NCBI GenBank assembly: GCA_041499515.1
Contig: JBGQKM010000006.1
Coordinates: 1-46,055, forward strand
Reading direction: 5' to 3'
Length of the DNA: 46,055 nt
Source of the DNA: PALSA-1355 sp041499515
GTDB taxonomy: Bacteria; Planctomycetota; Planctomycetia; Pirellulales; PALSA-1355
A program made the translations under genes and the position numbers. The notes under the pieces were generated by a model. The model had not been told where the DNA came from and did no database searches. It worked only from the letters and a program-made list of their open reading frames with translations. Positions 17,142 through 25,887 of this stretch are shown one piece after another (positions within the stretch are counted from its first letter, which is position 1; each line of letters opens with the position of its first letter).

Positions 17142-18224
17142 TCAAAGATACTTCTGCCAACCGCGCTCGGCAATCAATTTTACCAACTCGCGAATCGATT
17201 CTTCGTCGTGTTTGTTGGCCACCAGCGTGGCGTCGGGCGTGTGCACCACGATGCAGTCGGAAATGCCCAAGGTGACGATCAGATGATCGTCCGGGCCACG
17301 CACGATCGTGCCGTGGGTGTGCAGTCCCAAGTGCTTCCCGGAAATCGTGTTCCCCTGGCCATCGACACCTTGCAGCCGGGCGATCGACTGCCAACTGCCC
17401 ACGTCGTCCCAGGCAAACGGGGCTTCGACCACCAGCACGTCCGAGGCATGTTCCATCACGGCATAGTCGATCGACACGCCCTGGATGGCGGCAAATTCGC
17501 GGGCAAAAACGTCCGCGTACTCTGGACGATCCAGCGCCGCGGCAATCGTCTTCAAATGCGCGACCATTTCCGGCTGCCGCGCTTCGAGCGTCTTTAAAAT
17601 CGTGGCCGCGTTCCAGACGAAGATGCCCGAGTTCCAATAGAACGCGCCGGAAGCCAGGTATTGCCGCGCGACGTCCGCCTTGGGCTTTTCGCGAAACTGT
17701 TTGACGTGATACACGGCCGCCGCGCCGGCCGCGCCGGCCAGCGCCGCGCCGCGTTCGATATAGCCGAACGATTCGGCCGGATAGGTCGGGCGAACGCCGA
17801 ACGTGACGATGCGCTGCGGCGCTTGCTCGACCAGTCTGGCCGCCAGCGAGATCGCCTCTCGAAACGCCGCGTCGGGAGAAATCACGTGGTCCGCGGGCAT
17901 CACGGCCATGATGGCCGCGGGATCTTTGCGCAGAATCTCTAGCGCGGCCAGGCCGATGCACGGCGCCGTGTCGCGCCGGCAAGGCTCGCCGATGAGCGAC
18001 TCAGGCGGCAATTGCGGCAACTGAGTTCGGATCTCGTCGACCAACCCCGCGCCGGTCACGATCAACACCCGCTCCCGCGGAACCAGGTCTCCCAGCCGAT
18101 CCACCGTCGATTGAAGCATCGTCCGCTGGCCGACCAGGCGCAGCAATTGTTTGGGGCGCGGGCCACGACTCTCGGGCCAAAACCGCGTACCCGACCCGCC
18201 GGCCATGATTACCGCATGAAGCAT
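17142..18224 (-). CDS. Mannose-1-phosphate guanylyltransferase
   Basis: A 360-residue nucleotidyltransferase that makes GDP-mannose for glycans. Motifs: MAGGSGTRFWPESRGPRPKQLL (pyrophosphorylase signature, residues 8-29), GEPCRRDTAPCIGLAA, MPADHVI, FREKPKADVA and FYWNSGIFVW, then a C-terminal DNLIVTLG-like strand (here DHLIVTLGISDCIVVHTPDATLV). No phosphomannose isomerase domain follows, so it is the short, monofunctional form. The Tat hydrolase gene follows after 10 bp and the UDP-sugar pyrophosphorylase gene precedes it by 87 bp, forming a sugar-nucleotide cluster. Confidence 0.93.
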   Translation of the reverse strand: MLHAVIMAGGSGTRFWPESRGPRPKQLLRLVGQRTMLQSTVDRLGDLVPRERVLIVTGAGLVDEIRTQLPQLPPESLIGEPCRRDTAPCIGLAALEILRKDPAAIMAVMPADHVISPDAAFREAISLAARLVEQAPQRIVTFGVRPTYPAESFGYIERGAALAGAAGAAAVYHVKQFREKPKADVARQYLASGAFYWNSGIFVWNAATILKTLEARQPEMVAHLKTIAAALDRPEYADVFAREFAAIQGVSIDYAVMEHASDVLVVEAPFAWDDVGSWQSIARLQGVDGQGNTISGKHLGLHTHGTIVRGPDDHLIVTLGISDCIVVHTPDATLVANKHDEESIRELVKLIAERGWQKYL

Positions 18225-18311
18225 CGTCTCGTCCCGCTTACTAAAACATGCCGGGTTTTGTTTCTTCGGACGGTTTTTGCCCGCCCTGCGAAAGCACAGG
18301 AGGCACGTAGG

Positions 18312-19721
18312 CTAGCAGAAATATCGCGGCTGGGTCACGAGCAGTCCCGGGCCGATCTGGGCCGCCACTTCCTGGGCATTTTGGGCAAACAGGGGACTCA
18401 TCTCGACCGCCACGCCGGCCGCCACGTCGCAACCGGCCGCGCGCAGCCAGCCGCTGTGCAACGCTATCATTTGCGCTTGCACACTCTCGGGCGTGTCGCG
18501 CGCGTCGCCCTGGGAGTTTTTCACCGGCGCGAATGTCTGCGCTTCGTCCACTTCGACCACGATCGCGTGGCCCGCATTGGGCAGCAGATCGAAAATGAAT
18601 CGCTCGAATTTGATCGCGTTGGGCGACGTCGGCTCGATCTTGCGACCGGTCGAGTCGACGTAGGCCACCGCCTTTTTCGCCACGTGAAACGGCAGCGCGT
18701 TGCCGCGGCCGGCCTCGCGCTCGAGAAACGCGACATCGAACACGTGAGCCGCCGTGTTACCGGCCCAGAACACCGGCGATCCATCGCCCGATCGGCGGGC
18801 GACGATTTCGTCCGGCAGCGGATTCAAATCGCTGTATTCGATGATCCGCAAGCGATCGTCGATCGAGACGACGTTGCCCACCGGGTCGCGCAGACCACGC
18901 TTGGCCACGACTTGCGTCGACAACTCAGAATGGAACGCCAGGTGGCAGCCCAGGAGCCGCGGATCGCACATTTCCACCAGCGGGTTGTCGACCTGGCAAT
19001 AGAATAGCTGGCGCAACTCGCGGCGGCGCATGTCGGCCAGGCAACCGCTGGCGGCCAACGCCCGCAGCGTGCCGCCGTGGCCGTCGGGGCTTAAGGCAAG
19101 TTGATGTTTTTCGGCCAGCAGCAGCCGGCCGGTGCGTGCATCGACCGCGGGCATCGTTCCCTGGCAGAAAATCTTGACGTCTTCGGCCGGCAAGCCGAAA
19201 TTCTCGTGGCTGGCAAGATACGCCAGCGTTTCCTCGTGCGTCGCCGGACTGGTCATCAGGTACAGCGGGATGCGCCGGCGAGCGACGCGCGAGCGGGCCG
19301 CGATTTTTTCCAGCAAGATTTGAAACAGCGATGCACCGGACACCGGGCCGATGGCAAACATCCCCTTGGGATGCTCGAACCCCAGACGGGTCCCCTGCCC
19401 TCCGGCCACCAAGACCACGCCGACCTGCCCGGCCGAAAGCGCTTGTTGGCCTCGGTCGTGCGCCTGTTCGGGCGAAATCGAGGGAGCCGGATCGCGCAGT
19501 CGAAACGCGGGAGGAGCCACCGCACGGCGGGCCAGTGCGGTCCAATCGTCGACGACGGTCTTGCCGTGAAACAGTTGGTCGATTTGCGCCAGGTCGACGC
19601 TTTCGATCTCGGCCGTCAACCGCCCGCGCTGGGGCTCGTCAAGCGCCTCCCAAAAGGCCAGCACGTGCTCTTGATGGAAAGCCGCCAATCGGCCGTGTAA
19701 CTCCTCTTTCCGACGATCCAC
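18312..19721 (-). CDS. UDP-sugar pyrophosphorylase, eukaryotic UAP1-like (UDPGP type 1)
   Basis: A 469-residue enzyme of the UDPGP type 1 family, which is common in eukaryotes (UDP-N-acetylglucosamine pyrophosphorylase, UAP1) but only sporadic in bacteria. Signature: VVLVAGGQGTRLGFEHPKGMF (residues ~100-121), YLMTSPATHEET, FCQGTMPAVD, SPDGHGGTLRAL, CQVDNPLVEMCDP and EYSDLN, all in UAP1 order, ending with the KFERFIFDLLP and FAPVKNSQGDARDTPESV segments. It probably makes UDP-GlcNAc or UDP-glucose. A tiny membrane protein gene ends 37 bp upstream; mannose-1-phosphate guanylyltransferase follows. Confidence 0.9.
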   Translation of the reverse strand: MDRRKEELHGRLAAFHQEHVLAFWEALDEPQRGRLTAEIESVDLAQIDQLFHGKTVVDDWTALARRAVAPPAFRLRDPAPSISPEQAHDRGQQALSAGQVGVVLVAGGQGTRLGFEHPKGMFAIGPVSGASLFQILLEKIAARSRVARRRIPLYLMTSPATHEETLAYLASHENFGLPAEDVKIFCQGTMPAVDARTGRLLLAEKHQLALSPDGHGGTLRALAASGCLADMRRRELRQLFYCQVDNPLVEMCDPRLLGCHLAFHSELSTQVVAKRGLRDPVGNVVSIDDRLRIIEYSDLNPLPDEIVARRSGDGSPVFWAGNTAAHVFDVAFLEREAGRGNALPFHVAKKAVAYVDSTGRKIEPTSPNAIKFERFIFDLLPNAGHAIVVEVDEAQTFAPVKNSQGDARDTPESVQAQMIALHSGWLRAAGCDVAAGVAVEMSPLFAQNAQEVAAQIGPGLLVTQPRYFC

Positions 19722-19758
19722 TTCATTCGCCTCCCGTCCGCATCGATCGCGCGCTCAC

Positions 19759-19872
19759 TTAGATCCAACCGCGCACCCAGGCCCAAGCCAAAAAACACAA
19801 CAAGGGAAATACGCCAAAAATCGTCACGTACGTGACAATGGTAGTCCAGACCTGTCGGGGCCAACGGGCCAT
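19759..19872 (-). CDS. Small single-helix membrane protein
   Basis: A predicted 37-residue peptide: a basic N-terminus (MARWPRQVW) followed by one hydrophobic helix (TTIVTYVTIFGVFPLLCFLAWAWV) and RGWI. The frame is open further upstream (to 19971), so a 70-residue form with a Lys/Arg-rich extension is possible; an AAGG is seen before the ATG at 19872. It is 37 bp from the UDP-sugar pyrophosphorylase gene in the same direction and may be its operon leader gene. No known family recognised. Confidence 0.5.
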   Translation of the reverse strand: MARWPRQVWTTIVTYVTIFGVFPLLCFLAWAWVRGWI

Positions 19873-20110
19873 ACCAGCCTTTTTCTTCGCCTGGGTGAGA
19901 CCCGACCATCGGGCGAACCGCCGGGTGGTCGACTTCAAACCCTTATTATTACGTCCTGCGCCGGTTCGCAAAGGGCCATCGCCAAGCTGGCCCCGAAACG
20001 TCTTGGGCGTCTATATTACGGAAGACCCACGGTGTGGCGGGAATCCAGGAGGGCCGGTTTCCAGGCTGAACTTTTCCAGCGTGACCATTATTTCAAAACC
20101 TCGATCGAGC

Positions 20111-21121
20111 ATGATGCATTCCTTGTTGGCACGATCCGTGCGATACCTGGCCGTGGCGGTTGCATGCTGCGGCGCCTCGGCCGCGTTGGCCGTTGACGTT
20201 CCGCTGACCGCGGAGACCGTGATCCGCTTTGCGGACGTGCGCGACGGCGTCGAAGCCTTGACGCGCCGCGACGCCTACATCCAGCAGTTGAGTCCCTTCG
20301 ATCGCCAGGTGCGGCCCAAGACCGCTCGCGATGTCAGCGAACAAGAATTGCTGGCCTTTCTTGCCCGACACGTGCTGCCTTGGAACGCCGAGGAGATCGA
20401 CAAACTGACTCCCTTGATCGAAGCCTTGGGGCGGAAGCTGGCTTCCTGGAAACTCCAACTGCCGCCGGTCGTGCTGCTAGTCAAGACCAGTGGGCAGGAA
20501 GAAGGGGGCGCGGCCTACTGCCGCGGCGCGGCGATCGTGCTGCCGCAAGCGATGATCGACGGCAATCCCAAGACATTGAACAGCGTTCTGCCGCACGAAC
20601 TGTTTCACGTCCTGAGCAGTCACAATCCCCGGCTTCGCGAGGCGCTGTACCAGATCATCGGCTTCAAACCGTGCAACGAAGTCGCGCTGCCGGCGCCGCT
20701 TGCGGTCCGAAAAATCACGAATCCCGACGCTCCGATCAACAACCACTACATCACGGTCATGCAGGAAGGCCGCAGCCTGGAACTGATGCCGGTGTTGTTT
20801 TCCAGAACCGAGCGCTACGACATGGCCCGCGGCGGCAATCTGTTCGCCTATCTGAAATTCGAACTGATGGCGTTGGAGAACGACCAGGGCGTTCGCCGGG
20901 CGGCAATCGTGGCCGGCCAGAGCGTGCTTTTCGATCCGGCCGACGTGCCGGGCTACGCCGAGCAAATCGGCCTCAATACGAAGTACATCATTCATCCCGA
21001 AGAGATTCTGGCCGACAATTTCGTGTTCTTGATCGACGGCCGCATCGATCTGCCCACGCCGCGCGTGATCGAAGCCATGGGCCAGGTGCTGCAAGCCGCA
21101 CCGAACGAGAACCGGCAGTAA
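20111..21121 (+). CDS. Secreted HExxH metallopeptidase-like protein
   Basis: A 336-residue protein with a signal peptide (MMHSLLARSVRYLAVAVACCGASAALA) and a zinc-binding motif HELFHVLS (about residue 175). A possible third ligand is in HPEEILADNFVFL, a typical gluzincin arrangement (HExxH plus a downstream glutamate in ExxxD). The start at 20111 is chosen for the signal peptide; the frame is open to 19832 without a better start. The last 16 codons and the next 12 bp are repeated 1.17 kb downstream. Natural substrate unknown. Confidence 0.8.
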   Translation: MMHSLLARSVRYLAVAVACCGASAALAVDVPLTAETVIRFADVRDGVEALTRRDAYIQQLSPFDRQVRPKTARDVSEQELLAFLARHVLPWNAEEIDKLTPLIEALGRKLASWKLQLPPVVLLVKTSGQEEGGAAYCRGAAIVLPQAMIDGNPKTLNSVLPHELFHVLSSHNPRLREALYQIIGFKPCNEVALPAPLAVRKITNPDAPINNHYITVMQEGRSLELMPVLFSRTERYDMARGGNLFAYLKFELMALENDQGVRRAAIVAGQSVLFDPADVPGYAEQIGLNTKYIIHPEEILADNFVFLIDGRIDLPTPRVIEAMGQVLQAAPNENRQ

Positions 21122-21132
21122 CGCCGGACACC
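21072..21132. repeat. 61-bp direct repeat, copy 1 (inside metallopeptidase 3' end)
   Basis: Covers the last 16 codons, the stop and the following 12 bp of the secreted peptidase gene. It is identical at all 61 positions to the segment at 22238-22298. The sequences diverge at both ends immediately outside. In this copy the repeat is in frame as coding sequence; in the other it is not attached to a gene. Confidence 0.95.
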
Positions 21133-21143
21133 CGAGGCCGGCT

Positions 21144-21491
21144 TCAACCGCTTCGTTTGGCCTTGGCCATTCGGTCCCGGTCCAGGATGAGTTCGGAAAA
21201 CAGCTCACGGAGTTTTGCCCGGGCCTCGACCACCAACGTCTGCCCCTTCCTGGTGATTCGGTAGTTCTTCCGGCGTTTTCCGCCCACGGTCTCCCCCTTG
21301 CATGAAACGTAGCCGGCTTCTTCCAGGTGGTGCAGGATCGGGTAAAGCGTGCCGGGACTGAGCCTGTAGCCGTGCCGCCCGAGTTCTTCGATCATCTCGA
21401 TGCCGCAAATCGATTGCTTCTGGGCGTGGTAGAGGATGTGTAGTCGCACGAAACCGCCGAAGAAGTGTCGGATCAGGTCGTCGCTCTTCAT
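21144..21491 (-). CDS. PadR-family transcriptional regulator
   Basis: A 115-residue winged-helix regulator. The PadR pattern is complete: LRLHILYHAQKQSICGIEMIEELGRHGYRLSPGTLYPILHHLEEAGYVSCKGE...RRKNYRITRKGQTLV, with the YPILHxLE recognition helix and a short C-terminal helix (residues 90-115) for dimerisation. The start at 21491 follows from the family length; the frame is open to 21725. It is divergent from the cytochrome c-like gene, with a palindrome in the shared intergenic region, so autoregulation and control of that gene are likely. Confidence 0.9.
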   Translation of the reverse strand: MKSDDLIRHFFGGFVRLHILYHAQKQSICGIEMIEELGRHGYRLSPGTLYPILHHLEEAGYVSCKGETVGGKRRKNYRITRKGQTLVVEARAKLRELFSELILDRDRMAKAKRSG

Positions 21492-21495
21492 AATG

Positions 21496-21527
21496 ATTAT
21501 CGACTTCCGATATTGACATTCGATAAT
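21496..21527. promoter_or_regulatory. Putative PadR operator in the divergent promoter region
   Basis: An inverted repeat ATTATCGA (21496-21503) and TCGATAAT (21520-21527), 16 nt apart, lies just upstream of padR and partly covers a TTGACA (21513-21518) on the plus strand. A plus-strand TTGACA followed after 17 nt by TAGTTT could drive the cytochrome gene. Assignment to PadR is by position only. Confidence 0.4.
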
Positions 21528-21619
21528 GAGGCCGGTAGTTTGATTTTCGTCACGCCCGGCTCGCGCGCCAAGAGCGGACCGGGGGCAAGGCAGGCCAGAA
21601 GACCGTGTCGGAGGAGGGC

Positions 21620-22216
21620 ATGAAAACTCGATCTTTCGCGGCGGCTTGCTCGATCTTTGTCGCCGGAGGCGTTTCGAGTCTGCTTCTTTTTTGGCAATTC
21701 GGTCAACGCCCTGGGCCTCTGTCATCAGTCGCTGGCGCCCAGGAATCCTCGAAGAATGCGGCCCCCGACCTGGCGGCCCTGCGCGCGGAAATCGAGCGAC
21801 TCAAGACCGTCGTTCCCGATCAGGCGCATGCCATGGGAGACGTTGCCGACCATTTCACAAACCTCTGGTTTGCCGGAAAATCCGAAAACTGGCCGCTGGC
21901 GGAGTTTTACTGGAAAGAAACCCTGTCGCACTTGAAGTGGGCAGTGCGGATCATCCCCGTTCGCAAGGACAACGCCGGACGGGAGATCAAACTAGAGGAT
22001 ATTCTGCAGTCGATCGAAAACTCAGCCACTATGAAAATGGGCGACGTCATCCAGAAACAAGATCCCGATACCTTTGAGACCACCTATCGCTATTTGCTGG
22101 AAGGTTGTTTCTCATGCCATAAGGCGGTCGACAAACCCTACTTGAAACCTCGCGTTCCCGAGCAGCCGGCCACGTCGATCATCAACTTTGACCCCCAGGC
22201 GACATGGCCAAAATGA
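21620..22216 (+). CDS. Exported c-type cytochrome-like protein (CxxCH)
   Basis: A 198-residue protein with a signal sequence/anchor (MKTRSFAAACSIFVAGGVSSLLLFW). It has a single haem c motif CFSCH near residue 165 (LEGCFSCHKAVDKPYLKPRVP), preceded by a mostly helical region with no other haem site. A GGAGGAGGG Shine-Dalgarno just before the ATG at 21620 decides it over the GTG at 21605. It sits in a bracketed cassette with PadR. A redox function on the periplasmic side is likely; the partner is not known. Confidence 0.85.
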   Translation: MKTRSFAAACSIFVAGGVSSLLLFWQFGQRPGPLSSVAGAQESSKNAAPDLAALRAEIERLKTVVPDQAHAMGDVADHFTNLWFAGKSENWPLAEFYWKETLSHLKWAVRIIPVRKDNAGREIKLEDILQSIENSATMKMGDVIQKQDPDTFETTYRYLLEGCFSCHKAVDKPYLKPRVPEQPATSIINFDPQATWPK

Positions 22217-22237
22217 CTTGCAAAGTCGCTCAGACAC

Positions 22238-22298
22238 AAGCCATGGGCCAGGTGCTGCAAGCCGCACCGAACGAGAACCGGCAGTAACGCCGGACACC
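22238..22298. repeat. 61-bp direct repeat, copy 2 (downstream of the cytochrome gene)
   Basis: An exact second copy of the peptidase gene's 3' end, 1166 bp downstream of copy 1. It lies 22 bp after the stop of the cytochrome c-like gene, and has no reading frame upstream that could use it. The PadR and cytochrome genes lie exactly between the two copies. Confidence 0.95.
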
Positions 22299-22318
22299 TT
22301 GCGCGCCGGCCCCGGGCG

Positions 22319-23149
22319 TCAATCGTCGGCGGCGGGCTCTTGAATTGAAAACTCGACCATCACGTCGACCGCCTCGGCAGACGGCTTGTCGAGTTTGATC
22401 TCGAACCGCACGCCATGATGCAACACCTGCGCTACCTTGATCTGCGCCGACGGCCCGTCCAACTGTTCGGCAAAACACTCGGGCAGCCGCGCAAACGGCG
22501 GGCAGATGGCCACATGGGCCGTCGCGTGGCGCTGGGCGGGCGCAAGCTCGGCGCGCACCCAGCCTTCGATCGTCTCGCTGCCGTCGACCTGCCGCCGGCG
22601 CACGATCTGCTGCGAAACGGCCCGCTCGAAGTCCCGCTCCGTTTCACCGCGCGCGATGATGTCGTGCGACGCCCGACCGGATTCGACGACGCGCAGTCGA
22701 ACCGTGCTGCGCGGGGGCGAATGGACCACGGGGGGCTCATGCCGCAGTCGGCCCCAGCTCAATCCCTCTTCCAGCAGCAGCAGGCCCCACAGCCCGGCCA
22801 CTGCGTTGCCGGCGCTGCCCGGCAGCGACAGGCCGCAGGCCCACAGCAAAAGGACGCCGGAGGGCGCCGCCCACAGCGCGTACGCGGCGTGGCGATTGGC
22901 CGAGGGCACCGCGGCCAGGACTTTGCGAAAGCTTCTAGCCGCGATCGCCAAAAAGCCCCCCCAGCCCAATAGCGCGATGGCCGAAAGCGGCTCGACCAAA
23001 GCGCCCGCGGCGCGGCGCACACAGAGCAGCACGGCGGCCATCGCCAAGAGGGCCAACAGGCAAACGGCGACGGTGCGGACCATTTGCGCCACGTCCGGCG
23101 AAGCCCGATGCGGCCAGGCGCGCTTGCCAACCACGGTGGAAGCATCCAT
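22319..23149 (-). CDS. Membrane protein of unknown function
   Basis: A 276-residue protein with about four transmembrane segments in its first half (VRTVAVCLLALLAMAAVLL, PLSAIALLGWGGFLAIAA, YALWAAPSGVLLLWACGLSL, AVAGLWGLLLLEEGLSW). The soluble C-terminal half (residues ~150-276) holds WVRAELAPAQRHATAHVAICPPF and ends acidic. No known domain recognised. Its C-terminus lies 20 bp from the second 61-bp repeat and it is transcribed towards it. Downstream direction puts metK upstream on the same strand. Confidence 0.75.
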   Translation of the reverse strand: MDASTVVGKRAWPHRASPDVAQMVRTVAVCLLALLAMAAVLLCVRRAAGALVEPLSAIALLGWGGFLAIAARSFRKVLAAVPSANRHAAYALWAAPSGVLLLWACGLSLPGSAGNAVAGLWGLLLLEEGLSWGRLRHEPPVVHSPPRSTVRLRVVESGRASHDIIARGETERDFERAVSQQIVRRRQVDGSETIEGWVRAELAPAQRHATAHVAICPPFARLPECFAEQLDGPSAQIKVAQVLHHGVRFEIKLDKPSAEAVDVMVEFSIQEPAADD

Positions 23150-23217
23150 GCTGATTCAACCTCTCTTGGCGGACGTCGATCGGCCCGTGTGCCGCGATCC
23201 TGCCAGACCGATCGCGA

Positions 23218-24405
<1,188 letters not shown>

Positions 24406-24469
24406 GTGGCAGTCTCCTATCGCAAAGAACCACACAAAAAAGGTCACGACGCGTCAAAGTGGAACCCGC

Positions 24470-24499
24470 ATTATAGCTACGCCCGACGGGGCATCGCAA
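24470..24499 (-). promoter_or_regulatory. Predicted sigma70-type promoter of metK
   Basis: On the minus strand TTGCGA (24494-24499) is followed by an 18-bp spacer and a perfect TATAAT (24470-24475), giving a start near 24463 and a leader of about 58 nt to the GTG start. A GCCCCGTCGGGC hairpin-like sequence lies within the spacer region. Confidence 0.5.
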
Positions 24500-24563
24500 C
24501 CGTGGCTCATGTCGGGCAGTGTCTGATTAGTGTGGTGGTCCGGGGGGTGGCCAAGGGGGGAAT

Positions 24564-25088
24564 TCAGACGAGGCGTTTCTTTTCGGAAGCGGCAGTAATT
24601 TTCTTCTTCTGCGGCTTTGACGGAGTCTCGTCTTCTTTCTGAAACAATCCACGCTGTAGAAGCGGAATAACGAAGGGCGGAAGCGACATCCGAGCCGTCA
24701 CGTTGTTTACATGTTCGCGCCAATACGGCCACGCGATGAAAAGCGCCAAATTCTCTCCGAATGGGGCCAGTGCTTCCTTTGTAGCCAAATCAATCCGCTT
24801 CGTCTCAAATGTCAACTGGAACTTGGCATTGACTAGAATGGCCGGCTCAGTGGAATCCTCTTCATAATTTGCAACGAACGTAAGCGCTATAACGACCCGA
24901 AAGAGATTCGGCGCATCGGGGGCCAGCTGCGTTTCGATTTGTGCACTAAGTCCAGTCCGCTGTGGCAAAGGCCCAACCTTGACCGTTTGCTTGCAATGCG
25001 CCTCGACTAGACGAAAATCGACAAGACCAGATACTTTCGCAAGTTTGTCGGCTGGACTGATGCGAGTGCTCGATTTGCGTTTCGCCAC
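24564..25088 (-). CDS. SecB-like chaperone of a toxin-antitoxin-chaperone module
   Basis: A 174-residue protein with a SecB-like core: LAPDAPNLFRVVIALTFVAN, AKFQLTFE, then WPYWREHVNNVTARMSLPPFVIPLL, corresponding to the YARELISDLVNRGTFPQLLL region of true SecB. A lysine-rich C-terminal tail follows (residues ~155-174). It is probably a dedicated chaperone for the antitoxin rather than an export chaperone, because the two genes upstream are a toxin and antitoxin. GTG at 25088 has AAAGG 9 nt upstream and lies one base after the antitoxin stop; a TTG at 25097 would overlap it. Confidence 0.8.
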   Translation of the reverse strand: MAKRKSSTRISPADKLAKVSGLVDFRLVEAHCKQTVKVGPLPQRTGLSAQIETQLAPDAPNLFRVVIALTFVANYEEDSTEPAILVNAKFQLTFETKRIDLATKEALAPFGENLALFIAWPYWREHVNNVTARMSLPPFVIPLLQRGLFQKEDETPSKPQKKKITAASEKKRLV

Positions 25089-25089
25089 G

Positions 25090-25476
25090 CTAGACAACCT
25101 TTAAGGCGTGCAAAGGAAGTGGAAGTGGAATTGGCGATCGATTTTCGGTGCCAGACCATTTCCCACCCCAGATCTTGAGAAGCACTGGCTTATGAGGGCC
25201 AATCTGGATTGGCTGGCAGGCGATTCGCAGTTCCTGTCCCATGACTGCCAGAACGTCCGCGACCGTGCGAATCGTTTTATTGGCATCGCCATCTAGGAGC
25301 TGCGTGACCCATCCCTTTGTCGTCCCGAGCTTGGCTGCCAATTTGGCGCGCGTAAGTTCCTTCTCATCCATCGCCTGAGAGATCAAGCCGGTGACGGCGG
25401 AGATGGCACGTTCTTGTTGGAAGCGGCGCATGCCCGCCTCGGTAGAGACGAATTCTTCAAGCAACGTTTTTGTCAT
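25090..25476 (-). CDS. HigA-like XRE antitoxin with C-terminal chaperone-addiction extension
   Basis: A 128-residue DNA-binding antitoxin. An XRE helix-turn-helix runs from about residue 41 to 82 (LTRAKLAAKLGTTKGWVTQLLDGDANKTIRTVADVLAVMG). The last ~40 residues (QPIQIGPHKPVLLKIWGGKW...PLPLPLHALKVV) have no HTH role and carry exposed tryptophans and hydrophobic/proline stretches, as expected for a chaperone addiction (ChAD) region. It lies 14 bp after the toxin gene and ends next to the SecB-like gene. Confidence 0.82.
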   Translation of the reverse strand: MTKTLLEEFVSTEAGMRRFQQERAISAVTGLISQAMDEKELTRAKLAAKLGTTKGWVTQLLDGDANKTIRTVADVLAVMGQELRIACQPIQIGPHKPVLLKIWGGKWSGTENRSPIPLPLPLHALKVV

Positions 25477-25490
25477 GTTGTCGACTCAGG

Positions 25491-25883
25491 TTATTTGACT
25501 TGCTCAATGTACTCGCGCATTAGTTTGTTGCCCCTCTCAATCTCCTCTGGCCGCCATTTTCCCAATCCTTTCTGCGCGCCAGGTTTCCAGAATCCATGGG
25601 TGAGCACCCATTTGTTGCCATCCTGAAAACATGCGAATCGTACCTGCCTATTCTTGATTTTATGCTTAAATCCGTAGATTTTGCCGTCTTCATGGCTGAA
25701 TCGCGATGAGTTTTTAGTTTTGCCGTCGGCCGCCATTTCGTCGAATAGAGTAAGGAACACCGCGCCATCTAGCCCAAGGGAGTCAAGAAAGGCTTTGGCC
25801 GGAATCTTCCCGTTGGCTCGGCGCACGCAATCGACAGATCCCCAAAGGCCGTTGGCAACGATACAACGTCGGTACTTAGCCAT
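25491..25883 (-). CDS. HigB-like (RelE/Gp49 superfamily) toxin
   Basis: A 130-residue toxin, first gene of the three-gene module. The segment VRFACFQDGNKWVLTHGFWKPGAQKGLGKWRPEEIERGNKLMREYIEQV matches the phage-derived Gp49-like/HigB group of ribosome-associated mRNA interferases (IxFxxF, W-L-HGFxKK, then EIxRAxxxxxxY). Basic residues in the GFKHKIKNRQ strand fit the active surface. It is AT-richer than the flanking housekeeping genes. The toxin gene precedes the antitoxin gene, the usual higBA order. Confidence 0.87.
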   Translation of the reverse strand: MAKYRRCIVANGLWGSVDCVRRANGKIPAKAFLDSLGLDGAVFLTLFDEMAADGKTKNSSRFSHEDGKIYGFKHKIKNRQVRFACFQDGNKWVLTHGFWKPGAQKGLGKWRPEEIERGNKLMREYIEQVK

Positions 25884-25887
25884 GTTA

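Noticed and set aside
19973..20110. An upstream extension of the metallopeptidase as its N-terminus.
   Set aside because: The region before 20111 lacks a signal-peptide start and is rich in unstructured residues; the ATG at 20111 opens a normal signal sequence.
24406..24563. A possible SAM riboswitch in front of metK.
   Set aside because: The leader is only about 58 nt and shows none of the SAM-I, SAM-II or SAM/SAH conserved cores that I can recognise.
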